In this document: positions 56,151 through 62,928 of the stretch, piece by piece
How the letters are laid out: the number at the start of each line of letters is the position of its first letter
Numbering within the stretch: position 1 is the first letter of the stretch
Notes under the pieces: generated by a model
Databases searched by the model: none
What the model saw: the letters and a program-made list of their open reading frames with translations, nothing else
What the model was told of the DNA's origin: nothing
Position numbers and translations under genes: made by a program
Assembly: GCA_004173475.1 (NCBI GenBank)
Contig: SEBU01000002.1
Span: 124,001 to 188,000 of the forward strand
Length of the DNA stretch: 64,000 nt
DNA from: Gammaproteobacteria bacterium
GTDB taxonomy: Bacteria > Pseudomonadota > Gammaproteobacteria > Pseudomonadales > Cellvibrionaceae
Direction of reading: 5' to 3'

Positions 56151-56302
56151 GCTAAGGAGCTAGACGCCCCCGACAGTTTTCAGGTTGTGTTTTATTGAAC
56201 ATTTTGGTACGGCAAACTCGTGACGGTACCTAGCTATCGCGGCTTAAAAACTTTCCAGCGCAGGCATGGAGTGCCGGAGCGGTGCTACACGACTTATTAA
56301 GC
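56151..56302 (-). repeat. attC-like repeat C
   Basis: A 152-base imperfect inverted repeat. Plus-strand left end GCTAAGGAGC, right end ACGACTTATTAAGC, with a conserved right block (CTTAAAAACTTTCCAGCGC and GGAGTGCCGGAGC) shared with repeats A and D, and a left block (CCCGACAGTTTTCAGGTTG) shared with A. Confidence 0.6.
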
Positions 56303-56386
56303 AATTAAAATTCCTTAGCTTTATTGTAGCTGCATTTCAAAGGTTCTCGGTTTCCAGAGAAACAGTAAAGCCCAATGAAAGATAGA

Positions 56387-56485
56387 GCCTAAGCGCTGGA
56401 TTTGTTTTAAAAAAATTTAGCTTTACCTAAAAACTGTCCAACGCAGGCACGGAGTGCCGGAGAGATGCTACAACGATTGTTAGAA
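56387..56485 (-). repeat. attC-like repeat D
   Basis: A 99-base element from GCCTAAGCGCTGG to CGATTGTTAGAA on the plus strand. It shares the block CCTAAAAACTGTCCAACGCA and GGAGTGCCGGAGAGATGC with repeat C. It is placed right after the stop of the gene ending at 56491, which is typical for a cassette. Only 84 bases separate it from repeat C, so no gene lies between. Confidence 0.6.
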
Positions 56486-56490
56486 ATAGG

Positions 56491-57204
56491 CTACTCCATT
56501 AGTTTTTCAATATTCTCTAAAAGAAGGCCAGCTTTTTTAGAGTTTCGAAGACTTTCCATTAACTCATTTCTTGGCGTTAGATAAATTCCAAGTACGATTT
56601 GCTCCGAAAGAGCATCATTTGGTATATAGATTCGGACTGCAACCCTGCCATTTTTTAAATGATGAAACGCAAACCTTTGAAGAACCACGTCGTTATAAAA
56701 TTCAGAATTGACGAGAAGGTCTATATTTTTAATATCGGGAAAAATCGTGTTGAAATATCTGTCCGAAAGGATATTTGAAACAATTTCTTCGTCACTGAAT
56801 ATTTCATTAAGATAAACTTTTTTCAGCGTTACGTCATCAATCTTGAACACCTCAATCACAATTGAATGATTATAGTGAGCCATCCCCTTACAATACTGTC
56901 CAGTGTTTCTTTTCATTGATACTATATTGCCTACAAAAGATAATGGTTCAGCTGTTTCGCTTACCTGACACCCTTCTGAATCATTGCCTTGATTTGGTAT
57001 CAACTCAGCTTTGAAAACCGTAATGCCAGATACCTCTATAAAATTATTCTTTTCGTGTCCCGAAATGGCCACTTCATTAAATCTATATATGTCGTTTCCA
57101 ATTTTTGATTGGAAATACATATCTTTTTTACTTACTGGCTCTATAAGCATTAGAGATTCAGCCGCAGAGGCGTAAAAAAACATTAAAAATAAAATTAAAC
57201 GCAT
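56491..57204 (-). CDS. Exported hypothetical protein (cassette gene)
   Basis: 237 residues with a probable signal sequence (MRLILFLMFFYASAAES). The mature part has two cysteines (in EGCQVSET and GQYCKGMAH), alternating beta and short helical segments, and a C-terminal helix-rich end (RNELMESLRNSKKAGLLLENIEKLME). I do not recognise a family. The start at 57204 lies 16 bases from the R' end of attC-like repeat B, and the stop is next to repeat D, so this is a complete cassette. No ribosome site is apparent, which is common in cassettes. Confidence 0.6.
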   Translation of the reverse strand: MRLILFLMFFYASAAESLMLIEPVSKKDMYFQSKIGNDIYRFNEVAISGHEKNNFIEVSGITVFKAELIPNQGNDSEGCQVSETAEPLSFVGNIVSMKRNTGQYCKGMAHYNHSIVIEVFKIDDVTLKKVYLNEIFSDEEIVSNILSDRYFNTIFPDIKNIDLLVNSEFYNDVVLQRFAFHHLKNGRVAVRIYIPNDALSEQIVLGIYLTPRNELMESLRNSKKAGLLLENIEKLME

Positions 57205-57220
57205 ATTAATTTGGCCACGC

Positions 57221-57379
57221 TCCTAACGACGAGTTCAGCAACTAGGCATACCCGGTGATTTTTAAGTTGCGGTTTGATGGAATGCTTTTGCGCAGCAAAC
57301 CATGGGAGCGCCTAGCTAAAACTACGACTTACAAACTTTTCGGCGCACGCAGTGCGCGAGTAACTAAGCTTTGTTATGA
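57221..57379 (-). repeat. attC-like repeat B
   Basis: A 159-base element. Plus-strand ends TCCTAACGACG (R', reading CGTCGTTAGGA on the minus strand) and GCTTTGTTATGA (R'', containing the stop codon of the upstream cassette gene). Inner blocks GATTTTTAAGTTGCGGTTTG and ACTACGACTTACAAACTTTT are roughly complementary, and TTTTGCGCAGCAAACC matches repeat A. Confidence 0.65.
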
Positions 57380-57607
57380 ACCACGCACACCGCTACAGTT
57401 GAATATAAAGGCTATAGACGCCGCGCCAGCCGCTGGAGAGCCAATGAAACTACCGACATTAGAACCAGATAAGAATATTTTATTACCTAAAATATTGCCT
57501 AATTCTTCTCCAATGATATTTAAAACGTAACCTTCATTTACTTTTGCGATCGTTGAACCATCATTGCCGTAGACAAATTCCTCGTCATACTCTCCGAGCC
57601 TTTCCAT
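57374..57607 (-). CDS. Small hypothetical cassette protein
   Basis: 77 residues from ATG 57607: begins MERLGEYDEEFVYGNDGSTI and continues with short repeating beta-like units, an IIGEELGNILGNKIFL segment and a Gly/Ala-rich hydrophobic end (SPAAGAASIAFIFNCSG). The pattern of short strand units with a G-K/N-x-I-G motif recalls small beta-repeat proteins often found in cassettes; no function is known. The frame stays open further upstream into repeat A, but that part does not look coding. The stop lies within repeat B. Confidence 0.55.
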   Translation of the reverse strand: MERLGEYDEEFVYGNDGSTIAKVNEGYVLNIIGEELGNILGNKIFLSGSNVGSFIGSPAAGAASIAFIFNCSGVRGS

Positions 57608-57625
57608 ATCTGGAGAAGCCCATGC

Positions 57626-57752
57626 CACGCCGCGTCCCCGACAATTTTCAAGTTGTAGTTTTGTGGAATACTTTTGCGCAGTAAAACCACAAAACTGCGA
57701 CTTAAAAACTGTCCAGCACGCGAAGAGTGCGAGCTGCAACGATTTGTTAGCA
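57626..57752 (-). repeat. attC-like repeat A
   Basis: A 127-base element with clear internal pairing: 57640-57666 (begins GACAATTTTCAAG) and 57687-57713 (ends AAAAACTGTC) are complementary at about 23 of 27 positions. The right end GCAACGATTTGTTAGC contains the stop of the GNAT gene. The left end GCCACGCCGCGT lacks a clean GTTAG-type R' core. Confidence 0.65.
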
Positions 57753-58193
57753 AATTTGTTCTTGGCGCATTTCTAATGCAAGAACGGCTTTTCCATTATA
57801 TTCAGCAATAAATTCAGCTGTAACACCAAAGCCAAAACTTTCATATAACTTCTTTGCGGGAGTATTTGAGGCAGCCAAATTCAATAAAGGTGTTCCTGAA
57901 ATATTTTCAAGCATGAACTTAAGCATGTTTTTACCTATGCCTTTTCCTTGGGATTGAGGCAGAACAAAGAGTGCTCTTATTTCATTACCGAAAAATGCGC
58001 AATAACCTAAAATTTTTACTTCTTCATAAACGAATACTTCACATTCTGTAAATGCCTTAAAGCGCTTTTCATCTACGTCAAGCGGAAGGAAACTGAATTG
58101 TTCCGTTTCAAAACGAAGCTCTTCAAGCTTAGTTAAAGAATAAATCTTCAATATTTCCGAAAAATCAGTACTTCTATATTTGCGAATAGTCAT
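57747..58193 (-). CDS. GNAT family N-acetyltransferase (cassette gene)
   Basis: 148 residues with the GNAT fold markers: N-terminal TIRKYRSTDFSEILKIYS, strand EIRALFVLPQSQGKGIGKNML (acetyl-CoA pyrophosphate loop Q/R-x-x-G-x-G/A as QSQGKGIG) and the C-terminal LNLAASNTPAKKLYESFGF. It transfers an acetyl group to an amine; substrate unknown. GNAT enzymes are frequent in integron cassettes. A GTTAGCA sequence sits directly before ATG 58193 and the stop is embedded in repeat A, consistent with a cassette gene. Confidence 0.88.
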   Translation of the reverse strand: MTIRKYRSTDFSEILKIYSLTKLEELRFETEQFSFLPLDVDEKRFKAFTECEVFVYEEVKILGYCAFFGNEIRALFVLPQSQGKGIGKNMLKFMLENISGTPLLNLAASNTPAKKLYESFGFGVTAEFIAEYNGKAVLALEMRQEQIC

Positions 58194-58198
58194 AGTTG

Positions 58199-58399
58199 CT
58201 AACAGTTTAATAAGCGGCCGCAGACGGTATGTCCAGATTTATTTTTTATGTAGTGACAATCAACCTTAATTGAGAAATTGGAATTAGCTCTTAAGTAAGT
58301 GCGGAAGCTCATGCCTTTCCCGCAGCCTACATAGCAAATCACAGCCTGCGCCAAAACTTTATCGAGCCTAGCAGACGCTTGGGCACCTGTCACATACAC
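58199..58399 (-). CDS. Short cysteine-rich ORF at the head of the cassette cluster (uncertain)
   Basis: 66 codons from GTG 58399, with six cysteines: YVTGAQASARLDKVLAQAV, then CYVGCGKGMSF and DCHYIKNKSGHTVCG. The same frame stays open upstream through a hydrophobic KTIIIASRLFCLINC stretch that looks like a lipoprotein or signal start but has no ATG, GTG or TTG, so the 5' end may be lost. The stop overlaps the GTTAGCA before the GNAT gene. It may be a truncated cassette gene. No family recognised. Confidence 0.35.
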   Translation of the reverse strand: MYVTGAQASARLDKVLAQAVICYVGCGKGMSFRTYLRANSNFSIKVDCHYIKNKSGHTVCGRLLNC

Positions 58400-58554
58400 C
58401 TCACTACAGTTAATTAAGCAAAAAAGTCGCGAAGCGATGATTATTGTTTTAAAAACGGAATCTGTTAGTGGAGCGCGGCAAGGTGGGGGAAAGCTTACTG
58501 CAGTCGTCCTTTAGGAGGTGAGTCCAGAGTCGAACCCTCCTGAGAGAATCCTCT

Positions 58555-59691
58555 ATGAATATCCAATGTCTTTGCCTTCGCGGTGATAAGCATGTGTCCT
58601 TACGCATGTTAATTAGCCTGTTAAGCGCTTTAACCATTAGCAGTGTTTTTGCTGAGCCAGCGTTTGATTATCACGTAAAACTTACGCCGGAAAATTCGGC
58701 CATCGGAAATTATCCGGCGCAAAAAGAAGCCATCCTTACGATCAAATCCGGCCAAACGATAAAAATTGATACGGGCGGCGGGGCGGGTTGGCGTAATCCT
58801 GCGGTTGACCCTGCGGAATGGCTTAAGGCGAACAATATCCCGACCACAATTAATAATCCTGCGCTCAAAGAAACTATCGAAGTTTGGGATAAAGCGACCC
58901 GTTATGCCGACATTAAAACCGGTCATTTTCTGATTGGTCCTATCAATATTGAAGGCGCCATGCCGGGCGATTCCCTTGAAATTCGTATTTTGTCCGTGGT
59001 GCCTCGTATTCCTTACGGTACGACGGGTTCTGGTCCTGGCCGCAGTTTGAAAGGTAATGATGGCCCCAAGACGCCAGCACACATCACGCTGCTGGATTTA
59101 AAACGCAATGTGGGGATGTTTGAAAAAGGCGTAGAAGTGCCGCTGGGTCCGTTTATGGGAGTCATGGGAGTTCAGCCGGCAGTTGAAGAGGGTAGTAACC
59201 GCAGCAGTAGTCCACCGGGAAGTTTTGGTGGAAATCTTGATGCACGGGAGCTGGTTGCTGGCACCACGCTTTATCTTCCGGTGTTCGCGCCCGGTGCGCG
59301 TTTTTTTACGGGTGATGCTCACGCCGCACAAGGTGATGGTGAAATTACCGGCACTGCTATCGAAACCGCTAACACTTTGATCGCGACTTTTATTCTTCAT
59401 AAAGGCAAAACCTTGAAAATGCCGCGCGCGGAAACACCAACGCATTACATTGCCTATGGTCTCGATCCCGATTTGGAAAACGCCATGCAACAAGCTGTGG
59501 ACGAAACGGTTTCCTACATCAATGACATTACCGGCTGGACCGGAACCGAAAAGGCTCTGCCACTTGCCAGTATCAGTGTGGATTTCCACGTGACCCAGAT
59601 TGTGGATTTCACAAAAGGCGTGCATGGCAAGATTCCAAAATCCATTTTCAAGGATATGAAAAATACTTATTGGTACAAGCCAAAGCCTTAG
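58555..59691 (+). CDS. Exported acetamidase/formamidase family protein
   Basis: 378 residues. Signal sequence SLLSALTISSVFA ends near residue 33; earlier residues may be non-coding because GTG 58591 or ATG 58606 would place the signal at the start. The mature part follows the FmdA/AmdA fold: FLIGPINIEGAMPGDSLEIRIL, VVPRIPYG, a LDARELVAGTTLYLPVFAPGARFFTGDAHAAQGDGEITGTAIE-type region and MPRAETPTHYIAYG. Such enzymes release ammonia from formamide, acetamide or similar short amides. It sits beside amidase 4, fitting an amide-degrading region. A TAGGAGGTGA ribosome-like site lies at 58512-58521, too far upstream for any of these starts. Confidence 0.88.
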   Translation: MNIQCLCLRGDKHVSLRMLISLLSALTISSVFAEPAFDYHVKLTPENSAIGNYPAQKEAILTIKSGQTIKIDTGGGAGWRNPAVDPAEWLKANNIPTTINNPALKETIEVWDKATRYADIKTGHFLIGPINIEGAMPGDSLEIRILSVVPRIPYGTTGSGPGRSLKGNDGPKTPAHITLLDLKRNVGMFEKGVEVPLGPFMGVMGVQPAVEEGSNRSSSPPGSFGGNLDARELVAGTTLYLPVFAPGARFFTGDAHAAQGDGEITGTAIETANTLIATFILHKGKTLKMPRAETPTHYIAYGLDPDLENAMQQAVDETVSYINDITGWTGTEKALPLASISVDFHVTQIVDFTKGVHGKIPKSIFKDMKNTYWYKPKP

Positions 59692-59756
59692 GTCGCGGAT
59701 GGGTCTTTAGGTAAACCGCGTTTTCTGCGCATTGCGTTACTGCTAATTCATAAAGA

Positions 59757-59862
59757 GGGAGTCGTCATCCTCGCGAAGCGGGGATCCACCGGGGCTGGCG
59801 TTCCAGCTTTTGATTTTATTCTTTAATTGCTGGATCCCCGCTTCGCGAGGATGACGATTCCC
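59757..59862. repeat. Palindromic repeat copy 2 (intact)
   Basis: A perfect 27-base inverted repeat (59762-59788 and 59831-59857; arms begin TCGTCATCCTCGCGAAGCGG) encloses 42 bases. It shares both arm halves with the element at 48753-48885. It lies between the acetamidase gene and amidase 4. A REP-like or miniature element is likely; it would also form a strong RNA hairpin. Confidence 0.85.
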
Positions 59863-59917
59863 TTCTAAAAAAAGCATGTCCGTTTGGATAGTTCTTTGTT
59901 TAACTCGGGGAAACCTC

Positions 59918-61897
59918 ATGAAATTGTTCGGCGTTACGATGAAATTTAATTGGCTATCGCTAGTAGTGTTTGTCCTTGGTCTTGTACTACTTATTGCTGT
60001 TAACGTGCACGCAGCCAAGCCTGAATTCCGTGTAGAAGAAGCGACGCTCGAACAAATCCAGAAAGCTTTGCTGAAAAAACAGATCACCACCGTAGAGTTG
60101 GTCAACCTCTATTTAAAGCGCATCAAAGCCTACAACGGCACATGCGTTATGGAGCCTGAAGGTGTGCTCGGGCCGGTTCTTACTATTGCCAATGCTGGGC
60201 AAATTAACGCGTTGTCGACCTTAAACTTGCGCCCTGCAACGCGGGAGACATGGGGCTTTGACTCCCGCAAAGCACGTTCGATGACAGACTCGGTAGACAA
60301 CGACCCAGGCATGTTGGATGCGCTGGAAATTGCTGCGCTTCAGGATAAACAGCTCGCAAAAACCGGCAAATTGGTTGGGCCCATGCACGGCATGATTCTC
60401 GCCGTTAAAGACCAATTCGATACACGCGTTATGCGCACAACTTCTGGAGCCGATGCTCCATATGCAAACGACCGCCCGCCAACCGATTCCACGTTCGTAA
60501 CCAAACTTGAAGCCGCCGGGGCAATCACGCTGGCCAAGGCCAACATGGGCGAATATGCCGGTGGTGACCGCAGTAGTTTTGGCGGCACCTTTTGTAATCC
60601 CTACGATACCGAGCGCAGTCCCGGTCGCTCCAGTGGTGGCTCGGCTTCAGCCGTGGCCGCGAATTTAGTGACTTGCGCAATTGGCGAAGAGTCAGGTCCG
60701 TCGGTTCGCAATCCTGCCAAGAATAACAATGTTGTGGGCTTGGCGCCGACTCAGGAGCTGGTAAGTCGCGCTGGTATGATTCGTGCCTCAGCCATTAATG
60801 ACCGGGTAGGTCCTTTGTGTCGTACGGTGCAAGACGTAGCCAAGATTCTGGATGTTATTGCCGGCTACGATCCCAAAGACGAACTCACTGCATTTGCGGT
60901 GGATCGCCTACCTGCGCAGAAATATCAAAGCTTTACGACAGAACGGAGCCTGCAAGGTATACGCATAGGAGTCGTGCGTGAGTTTATGAATCGCGAGCTG
61001 TTCAGCAGGGCTGATGACGAGAGCATCGCGATCGTGGAACGCGAGGTTGAAATGCTTAAAAAACTGGGTGCTACGGTTATTGATCCAGGTCCTGGAGGCG
61101 CACTGTTTCAGGGCTGCGTGAAGCATTACGCGCCAATTGCTTACAATTCAGCACTTGCCAATCAATTCCCGGACCAGTTTCCGGTTGATCCCAAAGGCAA
61201 GCCCTCAACCGATCATATTCCCGTTTTATTAGCCATGGCCGATGGCTCTGTAGCATTTCCGGAAAGTATAACTATTCGCGGTTTAGGTACTGAGCCATCC
61301 ATTGGCGAAGGTCGCTACGTGCTTGATGCTTATCTGAAAGAGCGCGGTGACGCGAATATTAAAACCACCGAAGACCTCATCAAAAAATCGCGCTTTTTTA
61401 CTGATGTTCGTCCCGGTTCGGGTTTCTCCGACAAGAAAGCCGCTTTGCAAGCCAAATTCGACGATAAAACCCTGGATATGAGCAACCGTATGCAAACGCG
61501 TTTTGCCTTACAGCAAATCGTCTTGCAATGCATGGCGCAACAAAATCTCCAGGCAGTCACTTATCCAACTGGCAATGTTCCGGCACCCAAATTGGGAGCG
61601 CCAGCTGAGCCGAGTGTAAATGGCCGCTCGCCCTTGGCCTGGACATTACTCGGTGCAAATGGCTTTCCGGCAATTTCAGTTCCGGCGGGTTTCACAACTG
61701 AAGTTTATGACCGTATTCCCGATCCTAAATCACCCAAAGCAACCTTGATGGTTGGCCCAGTGAAAGCGCAACTACCCGTCAATATCGATTTTCTGGGTCG
61801 GCCTTTTAGCGAGCCGGTGTTGTTAAAAATTGCGGCCGCCTATGAGGCTGCGAGCAAGCATCGTAAAGCGCCGCAAGGTTTTGGTGCTCTTCAATAA
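59918..61897 (+). CDS. Exported amidase-signature family hydrolase (amidase 4)
   Basis: 659 residues from ATG 59918, chosen because GGGGA lies six to seven bases upstream. Signal peptide to about 32 (NVHAA). Triad K164 in AVKDQFD, S238 in GRSSGGSAS and S262 in EESGPSVRNPA. The protein is closely similar along its whole length to amidase 3, including the KAYNGTC-EPxGxLGP insertion, the GGTFCNPYDTERSP block and the C-terminal GFTTEVYD. The two are therefore a duplicated subfamily. It differs by having SSGG instead of SSSG in the cis-Ser loop and lacking the C-terminal glycine insertion. Confidence 0.92.
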   Translation: MKLFGVTMKFNWLSLVVFVLGLVLLIAVNVHAAKPEFRVEEATLEQIQKALLKKQITTVELVNLYLKRIKAYNGTCVMEPEGVLGPVLTIANAGQINALSTLNLRPATRETWGFDSRKARSMTDSVDNDPGMLDALEIAALQDKQLAKTGKLVGPMHGMILAVKDQFDTRVMRTTSGADAPYANDRPPTDSTFVTKLEAAGAITLAKANMGEYAGGDRSSFGGTFCNPYDTERSPGRSSGGSASAVAANLVTCAIGEESGPSVRNPAKNNNVVGLAPTQELVSRAGMIRASAINDRVGPLCRTVQDVAKILDVIAGYDPKDELTAFAVDRLPAQKYQSFTTERSLQGIRIGVVREFMNRELFSRADDESIAIVEREVEMLKKLGATVIDPGPGGALFQGCVKHYAPIAYNSALANQFPDQFPVDPKGKPSTDHIPVLLAMADGSVAFPESITIRGLGTEPSIGEGRYVLDAYLKERGDANIKTTEDLIKKSRFFTDVRPGSGFSDKKAALQAKFDDKTLDMSNRMQTRFALQQIVLQCMAQQNLQAVTYPTGNVPAPKLGAPAEPSVNGRSPLAWTLLGANGFPAISVPAGFTTEVYDRIPDPKSPKATLMVGPVKAQLPVNIDFLGRPFSEPVLLKIAAAYEAASKHRKAPQGFGALQ

Positions 61898-62145
61898 CGC
61901 GTTTGAAAAATGGGAGGAAAGAGTAAATTCCAGCGAAAAACCGCCGCAAGTTGCAATTGTTAGAGAGGGTGAGCGTAGGGTAGAAAAAGGCGCTCACGTC
62001 TAAAAGTATGTAGAACATTTTCTGTTAGCGAGATTTTCGCGAAGGCTTGGGAGCCAGGTAAATGTCGCAGATTAAAAGTTTATAGACGCGAATTTTCGGT
62101 TTGTTAGATGTGATTAGTTGCCATTGAATTGAGGAAAAACGAGAT

Positions 62146-62928
62146 ATGAGCCCAAAACCCAACATTTTCATTCGTACTCTGCTGAGTACGGCATGCGCTG
62201 GCTGGATGTTGTCGATGACCCACGGGGTATTGGCGGCCGACGCAGCGACCGTTAATGCCACCGTCGGTGAGCAAACGAAAACTGAGGTAGCGGCGATCGA
62301 TTCCCAGAAGAAAGTCGTTGCGCTGGATGATGAGGCAAGTAAGTCCCTCGCCAGCTACCGCCAGATGATTGCTGAAGCTCAAAGCCTCAAAGGCTACAAC
62401 GAGCAAATCGATCTGCAGGTCAAATCGCAAAAAGAACAAATTGCCGATATGACCAGCCAACTCGCGGTCATCGAAACAACGTCGCGGGAAGTTCTCCCGC
62501 TCATGGACAAGATGCTCGCAGCGCTTTCCAGCTTCATAAGCCTAGACATTCCTTTCCTACCGACCGAACGCAAAAATCGTATCGCTTCGTTGCAGGCCAT
62601 GATGGCGCGCGCCGATGTTTCTACCTCGGAAAAATATCGTCGTCTGGTTGAGGCTTACCAAATCGAAGTGGAATACGGCCGCACCATCGAGGTTTATCAA
62701 GGCAAGGTTGACGACAAAACCGTGGACTTCTTACGTACTGGTCGCGTGTCTTTGATGTATCAAACTCTTGATGCTAAAGAAACCGGTTATTGGAATGCCG
62801 AGACCAAAAAATGGGTCGTCGACAACAGCTACAAAGAGTCAATGGAAAAAGGCTTGAAGATTGCCAAGAAACAAATGGCACCTGATTTTATTGAAGTGGC
62901 AATTCATACCCCGCTGGAGGTGAAGTAA
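62146..62928 (+). CDS. DUF3450 family exported coiled-coil protein
   Basis: 260 residues with a signal peptide (to about 28, VLAADA). A long helical coiled coil (about 45-110, rich in Q, K and E) is followed by LPLMDKMLAALSSFISLDIPFLPTERKNRI and RLVEAYQIEVEYGRTIEVYQG, the recognisable DUF3450 core. DUF3450 genes in gammaproteobacteria stand before ExbB/TolQ-like, ExbD and TonB genes and are thought to serve TonB-dependent uptake across the outer membrane. GAGGA precedes the ATG. The next gene starts directly after its stop. Confidence 0.92.
   Translation: MSPKPNIFIRTLLSTACAGWMLSMTHGVLAADAATVNATVGEQTKTEVAAIDSQKKVVALDDEASKSLASYRQMIAEAQSLKGYNEQIDLQVKSQKEQIADMTSQLAVIETTSREVLPLMDKMLAALSSFISLDIPFLPTERKNRIASLQAMMARADVSTSEKYRRLVEAYQIEVEYGRTIEVYQGKVDDKTVDFLRTGRVSLMYQTLDAKETGYWNAETKKWVVDNSYKESMEKGLKIAKKQMAPDFIEVAIHTPLEVK

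Larger units (their letters stand above)
55540..58201 (-). mobile_element. Integron-like gene-cassette cluster without integrase (CALIN-type)
   Basis: A run of small minus-strand genes, tightly packed, separated by four related imperfect inverted repeats whose outer ends resemble integron attC core sites (R'' with stop codon inside, then a GTTAG-type R'). Gene starts follow repeats within a few to some tens of bases. All genes point the same way, as in cassette arrays. No integrase gene or attI site is seen in the window. The block is AT-richer than its flanks. Confidence 0.65.

Noticed and set aside
58510-58550. tRNA T-arm-like sequence GGTTCGACTC on the minus strand
   Set aside because: The flanking five-base stems do not pair, and no acceptor, D or anticodon arm could be found, so it is not a tRNA or tmRNA end.
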